DNA of 23,196 nucleotides from an uncultured Roseiflexaceae bacterium (GTDB taxonomy: Bacteria > Chloroflexota > Chloroflexia > Chloroflexales > Roseiflexaceae): assembly GCA_937988885.1 (NCBI GenBank), contig CALKHR010000057.1:1-23196 (forward strand). The letters are read 5' to 3'. Under the pieces are notes generated by a model that was not told the DNA's origin, searched no databases, and worked only from the letters and a program-made list of their open reading frames with translations. The stretch's first letter is position 1, and each line of letters opens with the position of its first letter. The position numbers and the translations under genes were made by a program. Of the stretch, positions 12,202-19,589 are shown piece by piece.

Positions 12202-13005
12202 TCAGCAGGCGATCGCCTCGAATGTGGCGTGTTGATCGTTGAGCAGCCGCCGTAGCACGGGTGTGACCGTGGCGGGTTCGCCCGTCGTCATGAAGCGGGT
12301 GGTGCCCCGCCCCTCCAGATGCGCGTACCCGTTGAGCACTCGCACGACCTGTCGGGCCACCGCCGCGCCAGTGTCGATGATCGTGACATTGGGCCCAGCG
12401 ATCTCGGCGATCAGTGGGCGCAAAAAAGGATAGTGCGTGCAGCCGAGCACCAGCACATCGGCCTGCTGCTCCAACAGTGGCATGACATAACGTTGCACGA
12501 TCGCGCGGGTTTCGGGGGTGTCGAGTTGCCCTGCTTCAACCTGTTCCACCCAGCCCGGGCAGGGTTGCGTGAGCAGTTTGATGTTGTTGGCGTACCGTTG
12601 GGCGAGAGCGGCGAAGCGCTGCCCAGCCAGTGTGTTGCTCGTGGCGAGCACGCCCACGCGCCCGTTGTGCGTCGCGGCGGAGGCGGGCTTCAGTCCTGGC
12701 TCCATGCCAACAATCGGGATGGGCAACTCGGCCCGCAGCAGTTCGAGCGCCGCCGATGAAGCGGTGTTGCAGGCCACCACCAGCACGCCTGCGCCCTGCT
12801 CGACCAGCCAACGCCCGATGGTGAGCGAACGGGCGCGCACCTCTTCGATGGGACGCGCCCCGTATGGACAGTACGCCGTATCGGCCACGTAGATCAGATC
12901 GTGGGTGGGCAGCTGGCCGCGCAGTTCGCGCAGAACCGAGAGGCCGCCCAGGCCCGAATCGAACATGGCGATTGTGGGGGGTAAACCAGCACTCGGTGTG
13001 TGCAT
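12202..13005 (-). CDS. murI: Glutamate racemase MurI
   Basis: This 267-residue cytoplasmic enzyme converts L- to D-glutamate for peptidoglycan. The two catalytic cysteines are visible, Cys79 in VACNTASS and Cys189 in LGCTHYPF, and the N-terminal FDSGLGGLSV and ADTAYCPYG stretches are typical. I chose ATG 13005, which leaves the usual short lead before TIAMFDSGLGG; a TTG at 13017 is in frame. Neither start has a strong ribosome site, and the lipoprotein gene ends less than 20 bases upstream on the same strand, so translation may be coupled to it. Confidence 0.94.
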   Translation of the reverse strand: MHTPSAGLPPTIAMFDSGLGGLSVLRELRGQLPTHDLIYVADTAYCPYGARPIEEVRARSLTIGRWLVEQGAGVLVVACNTASSAALELLRAELPIPIVGMEPGLKPASAATHNGRVGVLATSNTLAGQRFAALAQRYANNIKLLTQPCPGWVEQVEAGQLDTPETRAIVQRYVMPLLEQQADVLVLGCTHYPFLRPLIAEIAGPNVTIIDTGAAVARQVVRVLNGYAHLEGRGTTRFMTTGEPATVTPVLRRLLNDQHATFEAIAC

Positions 13006-13023
13006 ACTGCTTTTCAAGGGCGG

Positions 13024-13716
13024 CTAGCCAACCAACTCGCGCAGCACCTCGAGATCGATCGGCTGCAGACCCTCGGCTACGCGTAAGAGTTCTTCTTCGC
13101 TGATATTCGAGCCGTACACAAACAGGCTGCCTGTGGAGGTGACGAACACGAGTTGTCTCTGCTGCCCGTTGGTGATCAACTCAGCCTCGTGCCCCTTCAC
13201 CTCCAAACGGCGAGTCTCGCCTGTGAGGGGCAGCACATCGGTGGCGCCGCCGCCCAACACTAACTTCTTCTGGAGGCCGTTGAAGGTGAGGATGAAGAAG
13301 CCCGTGTTATCTCTGGCGAGTTCGTTCTCCTGTTGGACACGCGATTCTTTTGGTGAGATGATCATCCCCGGTGGGATGTAGGTGGGCCACAGGTACGAGA
13401 ATTCGACTGGCGGCAGCGTTGGCTGCACATCGCCCGTGGTGGCAGCGGTGGGAATTGGCTCGCTCGGCGCGGTGGTGGCGGTTGGTTCTTGACTATTTGG
13501 CTCGCTGGTGGCCGTTGGCGCGGGTGGTTGTGTGGCGGTGGCCGTTGGCGGCGCGGTTGGAGTCGGTGCTACCCGTGTTGGTGGCACTGCGATGGTAGGC
13601 GACGGTGTGGCGGTCGGTACAGCGGCTTGCTCGGCGCAAGCGCTCAGCCCAAGACACACCAAAACGAGTAGCACAGGCTTGGAACGAAGCCAACACTGAA
13701 CCAAAGAGTGTCGCAT
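13024..13716 (-). CDS. Lipoprotein with Pro/Thr-rich linker and DUF4367-like domain
   Basis: This 230-residue protein begins with a lipoprotein signal: a basic start, a hydrophobic core and the lipobox LSAC with Cys27 as the expected lipidated residue. Residues 30-95 are a Pro/Thr/Ala-rich stretch that probably spans the cell wall space. The folded part (about 100-230) includes YLWPTYIPPGM, strand-rich segments ending in RQLVFVTSTGSLFVYGSNIS, and EEELLRVAEGL; this pattern recalls DUF4367-type domains, which are extracytoplasmic and of unknown function. GGGAGAGG stands just before the ATG. It is directly upstream of murI and probably in one transcript with it, hinting at a cell envelope setting. 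Confidence 0.8.
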   Translation of the reverse strand: MRHSLVQCWLRSKPVLLVLVCLGLSACAEQAAVPTATPSPTIAVPPTRVAPTPTAPPTATATQPPAPTATSEPNSQEPTATTAPSEPIPTAATTGDVQPTLPPVEFSYLWPTYIPPGMIISPKESRVQQENELARDNTGFFILTFNGLQKKLVLGGGATDVLPLTGETRRLEVKGHEAELITNGQQRQLVFVTSTGSLFVYGSNISEEELLRVAEGLQPIDLEVLRELVG

Positions 13717-13757
13717 ACCTCTCCCTTTTCAAATCGCTGCAGATCGCAATAAACCAT

Positions 13758-13770
13758 AGGTATTATACCT
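13758..13770 (-). promoter_or_regulatory. -10 box inside a palindrome upstream of the lipoprotein gene
   Basis: The perfect odd palindrome AGGTAT-T-ATACCT (13758-13770) contains TATAAT on the minus strand (13767 down to 13762). No convincing -35 box is seen. The start of transcription would be near 13755, about 39 bases before the ATG. Overlap of the -10 with a palindrome suggests control by a repressor. Confidence 0.4.
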
Positions 13771-13786
13771 GTGGCTTGCGGTATCG

Positions 13787-13827
13787 CTGTGTTCGTCCGC
13801 TGCCGAACGGCAAACAGACGAACACAG
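13787..13827. repeat. Stem-loop between the GHMP kinase and lipoprotein genes
   Basis: CTGTGTTCGTC (13787-13797) is the exact reverse complement of GACGAACACAG (13817-13827). Inside is a second small hairpin, TGCCG-AA-CGGCA (13801-13812). It follows the stop of the minus-strand GHMP kinase gene by 59 bases and may mark the 3' end of that transcript, but has no T-run. Confidence 0.6.
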
Positions 13828-13885
13828 CCTCCTTCATACCTGGGAAACTTGGGCGAGAGTAGGTGCCTGTGAGCGCCCACGGCTA

Positions 13886-14893
13886 CTAGTCATCGACCTC
13901 AACCGACCACGAATGAACACCCTGGGTGGTGAACGAGAATGGCCGCATCTTCATGCCAGCCTCGGTGAGCTCCCGTTCGAGGAGCAGGCGTCGGTCGAAG
14001 GGACAGGCGATGACCATAAAGCCGCCGCCGCCAGCGCCGGTGATTTTGCCACCCCAAGCGCCGTTGGCCCGCGCTCGTCTGTAGATCTCATCGACCTGTG
14101 GTGAGGCAATATAGGGCGAGAACGCCTTCTTGACTTCCCATGCCTCGTGCAGCAACCGCCCGAAATCAGCGATGCGCATGCTGCGCAGCAGCTTGATCGC
14201 TTCATCAACAAACGCCTTCGTCTCGTCGTGGTAGCGCAGCGTGTCGCCCTCTTTGAGCCGCCGCACTTGATCTTCGACTAGATGATGTGTGAGCAACTTG
14301 CGGTCGCCGATGTAGCCGATCAGCAGGCAGCTTTCGAGTTCAAGCAGGGCGGTTGGGTCGTTCAGCACTGGCTCCACGATCACACGCGGCCCGCCGAAGT
14401 GGTAGACCGACATGCCTCCGAATGCGGCGGCGTATTGATCCTGACGACCACCCGGAATGCCCATATCGACGCGTTCGATCTTGTAGGCCCATTCGGCCAG
14501 CATATGCGGATCGTAGGGCAACTGGTAGGCCGAGCAGAGCAACTTCAGCATGCTCACTACCAACGCGGAGGAGGAGCCGAGGCCGCTGCCGGGTGGCACA
14601 TCGGAGAACATCGTGATCTCGACGCCCTTGGCGCTCGGCACTGCATCGAGCACAGCTTGGGGCAGGCTTAGTTTGCCCTCCCAACGCCCGGTCACATTCC
14701 GGCTGACCTCTTCGAGATCGAGCGAACGGATGGTGATACCCTCTTCTCCCGTCGGGCGCAGCATACAGCGCACGTACTTGTCGATCGTGCAGTTGAGCAC
14801 CTTCCCGCCGTGTTCTTCAGCGTAGGGACTTACGTCGGTTCCGCCCCCAAAAAAACCGATTCGCATCGGCGCCTTGGCTTTAAAGATGCGCAT
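13886..14893 (-). CDS. GHMP-family sugar kinase, D-glycero-D-manno-heptose-7-phosphate kinase-like
   Basis: This 335-residue protein has the three GHMP kinase motifs: an N-terminal KAPMRIGFFGGGTDVSPYAE, the ATP-binding PPGSGLGSSSA at 100-110, and the C-terminal GKITGAGGGGFMV. FGGGTD near the start and IPGGRQDQYAAAFGG in the middle are seen in HddA-type kinases, which phosphorylate a heptose phosphate at C1 for GDP-heptose synthesis, and in related fucose kinase domains. No other heptose-pathway gene lies nearby, so the exact sugar is uncertain. ATG 14893 has GAGGG at a good distance; an in-frame GTG lies six bases upstream. The gene is divergent from ogt. Confidence 0.87.
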   Translation of the reverse strand: MRIFKAKAPMRIGFFGGGTDVSPYAEEHGGKVLNCTIDKYVRCMLRPTGEEGITIRSLDLEEVSRNVTGRWEGKLSLPQAVLDAVPSAKGVEITMFSDVPPGSGLGSSSALVVSMLKLLCSAYQLPYDPHMLAEWAYKIERVDMGIPGGRQDQYAAAFGGMSVYHFGGPRVIVEPVLNDPTALLELESCLLIGYIGDRKLLTHHLVEDQVRRLKEGDTLRYHDETKAFVDEAIKLLRSMRIADFGRLLHEAWEVKKAFSPYIASPQVDEIYRRARANGAWGGKITGAGGGGFMVIACPFDRRLLLERELTEAGMKMRPFSFTTQGVHSWSVEVDD

Positions 14894-14982
14894 AAGCACC
14901 CTCTATGTCGTATGCAAAGCGTGAAAGGAGCGATTGTCCGACCCTTTGGCGCTTCAACTAATCGAATATTGCGGCGCTAGTA

Positions 14983-15004
14983 TAGCATAGCTGTTTGTAT
15001 GCTA
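14983..15004. promoter_or_regulatory. Inverted repeat between divergent GHMP kinase and ogt genes
   Basis: TAGCATA (14983-14989) and TATGCTA (14998-15004) are exact reverse complements spaced by 8 bp, in the 151-base gap between two divergent genes. TATA-like hexamers overlap it on both strands. A shared operator is possible, but no promoter can be defined with confidence. Confidence 0.35.
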
Positions 15005-15044
15005 CGATTCTTCCCGTCCTTCGGTTGAGTGAAGCGAGGTTGTT

Positions 15045-15557
15045 ATGCCACCCACACTTGTGACAGGTGCGATCCCCACCGCGCTCGGTACGCTGAGCGC
15101 CGTGCTGACGCCGCAGGGGTTGGCGTGCCTGAGTTTTGAGGTGAGTCCGCGCTTCGCCTGCGCTGCTTGGGTGCGCCGCTGGGAGCCGACGGCCCGTATT
15201 GAGACGGAGGCGCAGGAACTAGAGGCGTTAGCGCTGCAACTACGGGCGTATGCGGCGGGGCAGTTGCGCTCCTTCGACGTGCCGCTGGATTTGCGGGGCA
15301 CGCCGTTTCAGGTGGCGGTGTGGCAGGCGCTGCTGACGATCGGCTATGGCGAGACGCGCAGTTATTCGGCGCACGCCGAGGCGATCGGGCGGCCAAGTGC
15401 GGTGCGCGCCGTGGGTGCTGCGAACGGCGCGAATCCTGTAGCGGTGATCGTGCCGTGTCATCGGCTGGTCGGCAAGGACGGCGCATTGGTGAAGTATGGC
15501 GGCGGCCTGGCCCGCAAACGCCAATTGTTGCTGCTGGAAGGCGCGCTCTCGCCGTGA
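15045..15557 (+). CDS. ogt: Methylated-DNA--[protein]-cysteine S-methyltransferase
   Basis: This 170-residue repair protein removes methyl groups from O6-methylguanine in DNA by a one-time transfer to its own cysteine. The active-site Cys138 is in the invariant PCHR of VIVPCHRLVGKDGALVKYGGG. The upstream helix-turn-helix region (FQVAVWQALLTIGYGETRSYS with the AIGRPSAVRAVGAANG recognition helix) is complete. The N-terminal 80 residues form the usual poorly conserved domain without an AdaA module, so it is the Ogt type. GAGG stands a few bases before ATG 15045. Confidence 0.94.
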   Translation: MPPTLVTGAIPTALGTLSAVLTPQGLACLSFEVSPRFACAAWVRRWEPTARIETEAQELEALALQLRAYAAGQLRSFDVPLDLRGTPFQVAVWQALLTIGYGETRSYSAHAEAIGRPSAVRAVGAANGANPVAVIVPCHRLVGKDGALVKYGGGLARKRQLLLLEGALSP

Positions 15558-15767
15558 TGTGCCTACGATAGTTTGTAGTAAATACGTTATTTCGGCGGCT
15601 CAATCCGCAGAATGACGAGATCGAACGAGCCGATCGTGCCTGTATTTCGACAAAAGTGTACAATTTTCTTAAGAATTTTCTGAAAATCTGCCTCGAAATG
15701 GGTGCATGATCGACTGTTTGAGTCGGGATTTATCCCTCTGGAATGCCATATTTTCCCCTTCCACTTT

Positions 15768-15823
15768 TAAACTAAACAAGTTTACTCAAGATACTTGACA
15801 ATATCCCATAGAGCAAGTAAGAT
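15768..15823 (+). promoter_or_regulatory. Strong promoter of the ABC transporter/amidohydrolase operon with adjacent inverted repeat
   Basis: TTGACA (15795-15800), a 17-bp spacer and TAAGAT (15818-15823) make a near-consensus sigma70 promoter. AT-rich sequence lies upstream, and the inverted repeat TAAACT-AAACA-AGTTTA (15768-15784) ends ten bases before the -35 box and could bind a regulator. Transcription would start near 15830, about 83 bases before the first ATG. Confidence 0.65.
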
Positions 15824-15882
15824 AGGCACGTAATCGTTTGATGTAGAAATGTTTTAGGCGCGAGCCACGAAGCTCAGAGGGT

Positions 15883-15901
15883 AGGAGGACGCAGTCTTCC
15901 T
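15883..15901 (+). promoter_or_regulatory. Leader hairpin covering an AGGAGG sequence
   Basis: AGGAGGAC (15883-15890) can pair with GTCTTCCT (15894-15901), with one G-U pair, around a 3-nt loop. The AGGAGG is the only good ribosome-site-like sequence before ATG 15913, yet it lies about 24 bases away, farther than usual. Translation of the first permease may therefore be weak or depend on RNA folding. Confidence 0.4.
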
Positions 15902-15912
15902 GCTTATTTGTT

Positions 15913-16806
15913 ATGTCTTACACAGCTAACCAATCGGTTGTACTACCCACCCTCGCTGCCGAGGCCGAGCCGCGTCGTCGCGATGGACTGTTCTGGCAGT
16001 TCTTGAAGCCGGGTCGCCTGATGTTCGGCGGCCTGCTGACGCTTCTTGTGCTGACAATCGCGCTTGTTGGCCCGTTGGTCGTGCCCTTTGACCCCGAGGC
16101 GCAGGATATTACGCAGCGTTTGCGCCCGATGTCCTCCACGCACTGGCTCGGCACCGACAACTTTGGCCGCGATATGCTCAGCCGCGTGATCTCGGGCGGG
16201 CGCGTGTCACTGTCGATCGGCTTCCTGTCGATGCTGATCGCGGTGGCGGTTGGTGTGCTGGTCGGCGGGGTGGCGGGCTATTTCGGCGGACGTGTCGATG
16301 CTTTGCTGATGCGCCTCACTGAATTGGTGCTGGTGTTCCCCACGTTCTTCCTGCTGATCCTGGCGGTCTCGGTGTTTGGTCGCAGCGTGACGTTATTGGT
16401 GCTGCTGATCAGTCTGACATCGTGGCCGGCGGGTGCGCGCATTATGCGCGGCGAGGTGATGAAGCTGCGGGAACGCGATTTCGTGCTGGCGGCGCTCTCG
16501 ACGGGTGTGAGCCACGTGCGGGTGCTGTTGCGCCACGTGTTGCCGAATGTGGTGGGTGTGATCATTGTGTCGGCCACCGTGCGCGTTGGCTCGAACATTT
16601 TGACCGAGGCAGGTCTGAGCTATCTGGATTTGGGCGTGCAGCCGCCGCTGGCAAGCTGGGGCAATATGATCGCCGATGGCTCATCGGTCTTTCGCACAGC
16701 TTGGTGGGTGACGGGTATGCCTGCGATCGCGATCTTCCTGACGGTGTTCGCCTTCAACCTGCTGGGTGAAGGGCTCCGCGATTATTTCAATCCACGCGAG
16801 AGGTAG
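15913..16806 (+). CDS. ABC transporter permease, DppC/OppC family
   Basis: This 297-residue inner membrane protein is one of two channel subunits of a peptide/opine/nickel-type importer. After a cytoplasmic lead of about 35 residues comes the first helix, then HWLGTDNFGRDMLSRVISGGRVSL (77-100), the DppC hallmark. The later loop 191-212 (VLAALSTGVSHVRV with HVLPN at its end) is the EAA motif that docks on the ATPase. The ending EGLRDYFNPRER is also typical. It is the first gene of the operon; the usual order in dpp operons is B before C, but here C comes first. Confidence 0.92.
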   Translation: MSYTANQSVVLPTLAAEAEPRRRDGLFWQFLKPGRLMFGGLLTLLVLTIALVGPLVVPFDPEAQDITQRLRPMSSTHWLGTDNFGRDMLSRVISGGRVSLSIGFLSMLIAVAVGVLVGGVAGYFGGRVDALLMRLTELVLVFPTFFLLILAVSVFGRSVTLLVLLISLTSWPAGARIMRGEVMKLRERDFVLAALSTGVSHVRVLLRHVLPNVVGVIIVSATVRVGSNILTEAGLSYLDLGVQPPLASWGNMIADGSSVFRTAWWVTGMPAIAIFLTVFAFNLLGEGLRDYFNPRER

Positions 16807-16811
16807 GGCAG

Positions 16812-17765
16812 ATGGGCACTTTCATTCTTCGACGTTTGATACAATCTCTGCTGCTCGCCTTCAGCGTTTCGGTGTTGGTGTTTGTGGCCCTGCAGTTGGC
16901 CCCCGGCGACCCTGCGACGATGCTGGTTGACCCGGCCTATTTCACGCCGCAGCAGTTCGCCGAGTTGCGCGCTTCGTTGGGCCTCGAAGATCCCTGGCCT
17001 GTGCAGTATGTCAAGACGATGGGCGGCATGTTCACGGGCACGCTGCGCTCGTTCCGCAGCCAAGAGCCAACCTTGAAGATGGTGATGGATTCTCTGCCGA
17101 CCACCTTCAAGATTATGGCTGGTGGCGTGTTGATCGCGGTGCTTATCGGCATCCCGCTGGGTATGGTGGCTGCGACTCGCCCTGGCTCGTTCTTCGATAA
17201 CCTGTTGAGCTTGGGCATGGCGGTTGGTCTCTCGGTGCCATCGTTTGTGCTGGCGCTGGTGCTGGTGCGGGTGTTCGCCGAGCAGTTGCGCTGGTTGCCC
17301 GCGAGTGGCATCCGTCCGGCTGGCGCTTCGAGCTATTCGTGGACGACTGCGCTCTCTCATATGGTTTTGCCCTGCATTGTCACAGCGCTGCCGAATATCC
17401 CGATTTTGGCGCGCTACACGCGCGATGCGCTGCGCGAGGTGTTGCAGGAAGATTATGTGCGCACGGCTGCCGCCAAGGGCTTGTCGCGCTCGGTGGTGAT
17501 GTGGCGGCATATGCTGCCGAATGTGCTGGTGCCGCTGCTCAGCGTGCTCGGCATCATCATCCCGTTGTTGTTGGGCGGTTCGGCGATCATCGAGACCCTG
17601 TTCGCGCTGCCGGGCATTGGCCGGGTGGCGGTGCAGGCCGCGCTGTTGCGCGATTATCCCGTGGTGATGACGACCACGATTGTTTCGACATTGCTGATTG
17701 TGGTCAGTAATCTGATTACTGACATGCTGTACTTCATTGTTGATCCCCGTTTACGACCTCGCTAA
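16812..17765 (+). CDS. ABC transporter permease, DppB/OppB family
   Basis: This 317-residue membrane protein pairs with the preceding permease. The start MGTFILRRLIQSLLLAFSVS, then QLAPGDPA, is characteristic of DppB. The EAA loop YVRTAAAKGLSRSVVMWRHM, followed by LPN, and the closing FIVDPRLRPR fit as well. The ATG lies 5 bases after the previous stop, so translation is probably coupled; the ribosome site GAGAGG lies within the end of that gene. The ATPase subunits DppD/DppF are absent from the window and must come from elsewhere. Confidence 0.93.
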   Translation: MGTFILRRLIQSLLLAFSVSVLVFVALQLAPGDPATMLVDPAYFTPQQFAELRASLGLEDPWPVQYVKTMGGMFTGTLRSFRSQEPTLKMVMDSLPTTFKIMAGGVLIAVLIGIPLGMVAATRPGSFFDNLLSLGMAVGLSVPSFVLALVLVRVFAEQLRWLPASGIRPAGASSYSWTTALSHMVLPCIVTALPNIPILARYTRDALREVLQEDYVRTAAAKGLSRSVVMWRHMLPNVLVPLLSVLGIIIPLLLGGSAIIETLFALPGIGRVAVQAALLRDYPVVMTTTIVSTLLIVVSNLITDMLYFIVDPRLRPR

Positions 17766-17801
17766 TTGAGACGTTTTCAGATTGCTTAGGAGCGAACCGC
17801 T

Positions 17802-19526
17802 ATGAAGTCTTTCGACTCTGATCGCCAAGATAAACCACGCCTCTCACGACGTGCCTTTCTGCGCGCTAGCATTGCGCTAGCTGGCTCGACCTACTTGGCT
17901 GCCTGTGGCGGTGCGCCTGAAACAACTGCACCTGCAACAATCGCCCCTACAAGTGGCGCGAACGCCGAGCCAAACGCTGCTCCGTCGGGTCCCAAGCGCG
18001 GTGGCCAGGTGATTATTGGCAATGGTTTGCCCACTACGCTGAATCCGGCGATCAGCGCCGTCTCGGTGACGATCTACACCGCGCCGTTGTTCTTCAACGC
18101 GCTGACACGTCCCGACGAGAACGCTCAGCCCAGCCCCGATCTGGCCGAGTCGTGGGAGGTGTCCGACGACAATTTGACCTACACCTTCCACCTGCGCAAG
18201 GGCGTGAAGTTCCACGACGGTCAGGAGTTCACGGCGAAGGATGTGAAGTTCACCTGGGAGACGATCTGCCACCCCGAGAATCAGCCGGCGCGCCAGTTGG
18301 CGGGCTTCTTCAGCCGCTTGAAGGGCGCTGGCGATTACATCGCTGGCAAGGCGCCCGAGATCGCTGGCGTGACGGTGGTGGACGATTACACCATCCGTGC
18401 CGAGTTGGAGCAGATCTACGCGCCGTTCCTCAGCATCTCGGCTGGACAATTCATCATTCCGCAGCACGTTTGGAAGGATGTGCCGGCTTCCGAGCTTGGT
18501 TCGCACCCCGCCGCCCGCATCCCGATCGGCACCGGCCCGTTCGTGGTCGATTCGTGGACGGCCAACGACTCGATCGTGGCGCACGCCTTCGAGGATTACT
18601 TCGAGGGTCGCCCATACATCGATCAGATTGTGGTGCGCGACTCGCAGGCCGATACCAGTGCAGCCTATAACTTGCTCAAGAGCGGCGAGTTGAACGTGAT
18701 GGGTCTGTACGGCAGCGTGCCGGTCGATAGCCAGGCCGATGCCGAGGCCGACCCGAATCTGGAACTGCGCCGCATCCAGGGTTTTGCCAACCAGTACGTC
18801 GAGTTCAACCTCGAGCACCCTTTCTTGTCGGATGTGCGGGTGCGCAAGGCGCTCTCGTACGCCACCAATCGCCGCGCGTTGGTCGATGGGTTGTGGCAGG
18901 GCCGCGCAACGCTGCTCAACTCGCCCATCCACCCGGTGTTCTGGGCCTCCAAGCCTGATACCACCACCTTCGATAACAATATCGAGGAGGCCAAGCGCTT
19001 GATGGCCGAGGCTGGCTGGACTCCCGGCCCGAACGGTATTTTGACCAAGGATGGCCAAGAGTTCCGCTTGAAATTCCCCACCATCGAGGCCGACTACCCG
19101 CTGGTGTTGCAGCAGCAGTGGCGCGAGATCGGTGTGGAGATCGAGGTGGAGTTGATGGACTTCGGCTCGTTCTGGGGGCCGATCTACCTGGCGCACAAGC
19201 ACGAGGCGGCTGGCTTGAACTTGCCGTTCGGCCTGTACCTCGACCCGGATTATCCGCTGAGCGGCTACTTCAGCAGCGAGCTGAGCCGCAACAGCTACAA
19301 GAACCCGCGTATCGATGAGTTGATCAAGCTCGCCACCAGCACGCTCGATCTCGATGAGCGCAAGAAGTACTACGACGAGTTCCAGGAACTGTTGGCGAAC
19401 GATGTGCCGCACCTCTGGCTGGGTATCCGCGACGATGCTTGGGGCTACACCAAGGGTTTGGTCATCCCCGAGCGCAAGACGGGCTACCTGACCTACCGCA
19501 CGATCAAAGATTGGTACTGGAGCTAA
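17802..19526 (+). CDS. ABC transporter substrate-binding lipoprotein, SBP family 5
   Basis: This 574-residue extracytoplasmic receptor delivers the substrate to the two permeases. It has a twin-arginine signal (LSRRAFLRAS), a hydrophobic segment and the lipobox LAAC with Cys35, so it is probably exported folded by Tat and then lipidated. After a Pro/Thr/Ala-rich spacer (36-62), the SBP_bac_5 fold begins at KRGGQVIIGNGLPTTLNP. The family signature is seen in TFHLRKGVKFHDGQEFTAKD. The substrate cannot be read from sequence: the family binds peptides, opines, sugars, metals and other small molecules. TAGGAGCG precedes the ATG. Confidence 0.94.
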   Translation: MKSFDSDRQDKPRLSRRAFLRASIALAGSTYLAACGGAPETTAPATIAPTSGANAEPNAAPSGPKRGGQVIIGNGLPTTLNPAISAVSVTIYTAPLFFNALTRPDENAQPSPDLAESWEVSDDNLTYTFHLRKGVKFHDGQEFTAKDVKFTWETICHPENQPARQLAGFFSRLKGAGDYIAGKAPEIAGVTVVDDYTIRAELEQIYAPFLSISAGQFIIPQHVWKDVPASELGSHPAARIPIGTGPFVVDSWTANDSIVAHAFEDYFEGRPYIDQIVVRDSQADTSAAYNLLKSGELNVMGLYGSVPVDSQADAEADPNLELRRIQGFANQYVEFNLEHPFLSDVRVRKALSYATNRRALVDGLWQGRATLLNSPIHPVFWASKPDTTTFDNNIEEAKRLMAEAGWTPGPNGILTKDGQEFRLKFPTIEADYPLVLQQQWREIGVEIEVELMDFGSFWGPIYLAHKHEAAGLNLPFGLYLDPDYPLSGYFSSELSRNSYKNPRIDELIKLATSTLDLDERKKYYDEFQELLANDVPHLWLGIRDDAWGYTKGLVIPERKTGYLTYRTIKDWYWS

Positions 19527-19533
19527 TAAGACG

Positions 19534-19567
19534 GCATGTGGCGGGCTGTTTGTATGGCCCGCCACGC
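19534..19567 (+). other. Intercistronic stem-loop after the binding-protein gene
   Basis: GTGGCGGGC (19538-19546) and GCCCGCCAC (19557-19565) pair perfectly around a 10-nt loop, with two more pairs after a short bulge. Only a TTT follows. Such stem-loops after binding-protein genes are known to protect the upstream mRNA or to thin out downstream transcription. Confidence 0.65.
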
Positions 19568-19589
19568 TTTGGTGAGCAAGGAAACTGTT

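Larger units (their letters stand above)
15558..15912 (+). other. AT-rich intergenic region upstream of the ABC transporter operon
   Basis: This 355-base gap has no gene that I can support. It holds a 10-bp palindrome TTCTTAAGAA (15666-15675), followed by ATTTTC-t-GAAAAT (15675-15687), an inverted repeat TAAACT-AAACA-AGTTTA (15768-15784) just before the -35 box, the operon promoter (15795-15823), and a leader with a stem-loop (15883-15901). Confidence 0.55.

Noticed and set aside
17877..19565. 562-residue minus-strand open frame opposite the binding-protein gene
   Set aside because: Antisense shadow of a clear SBP family 5 lipoprotein; composition lacks protein-like features.
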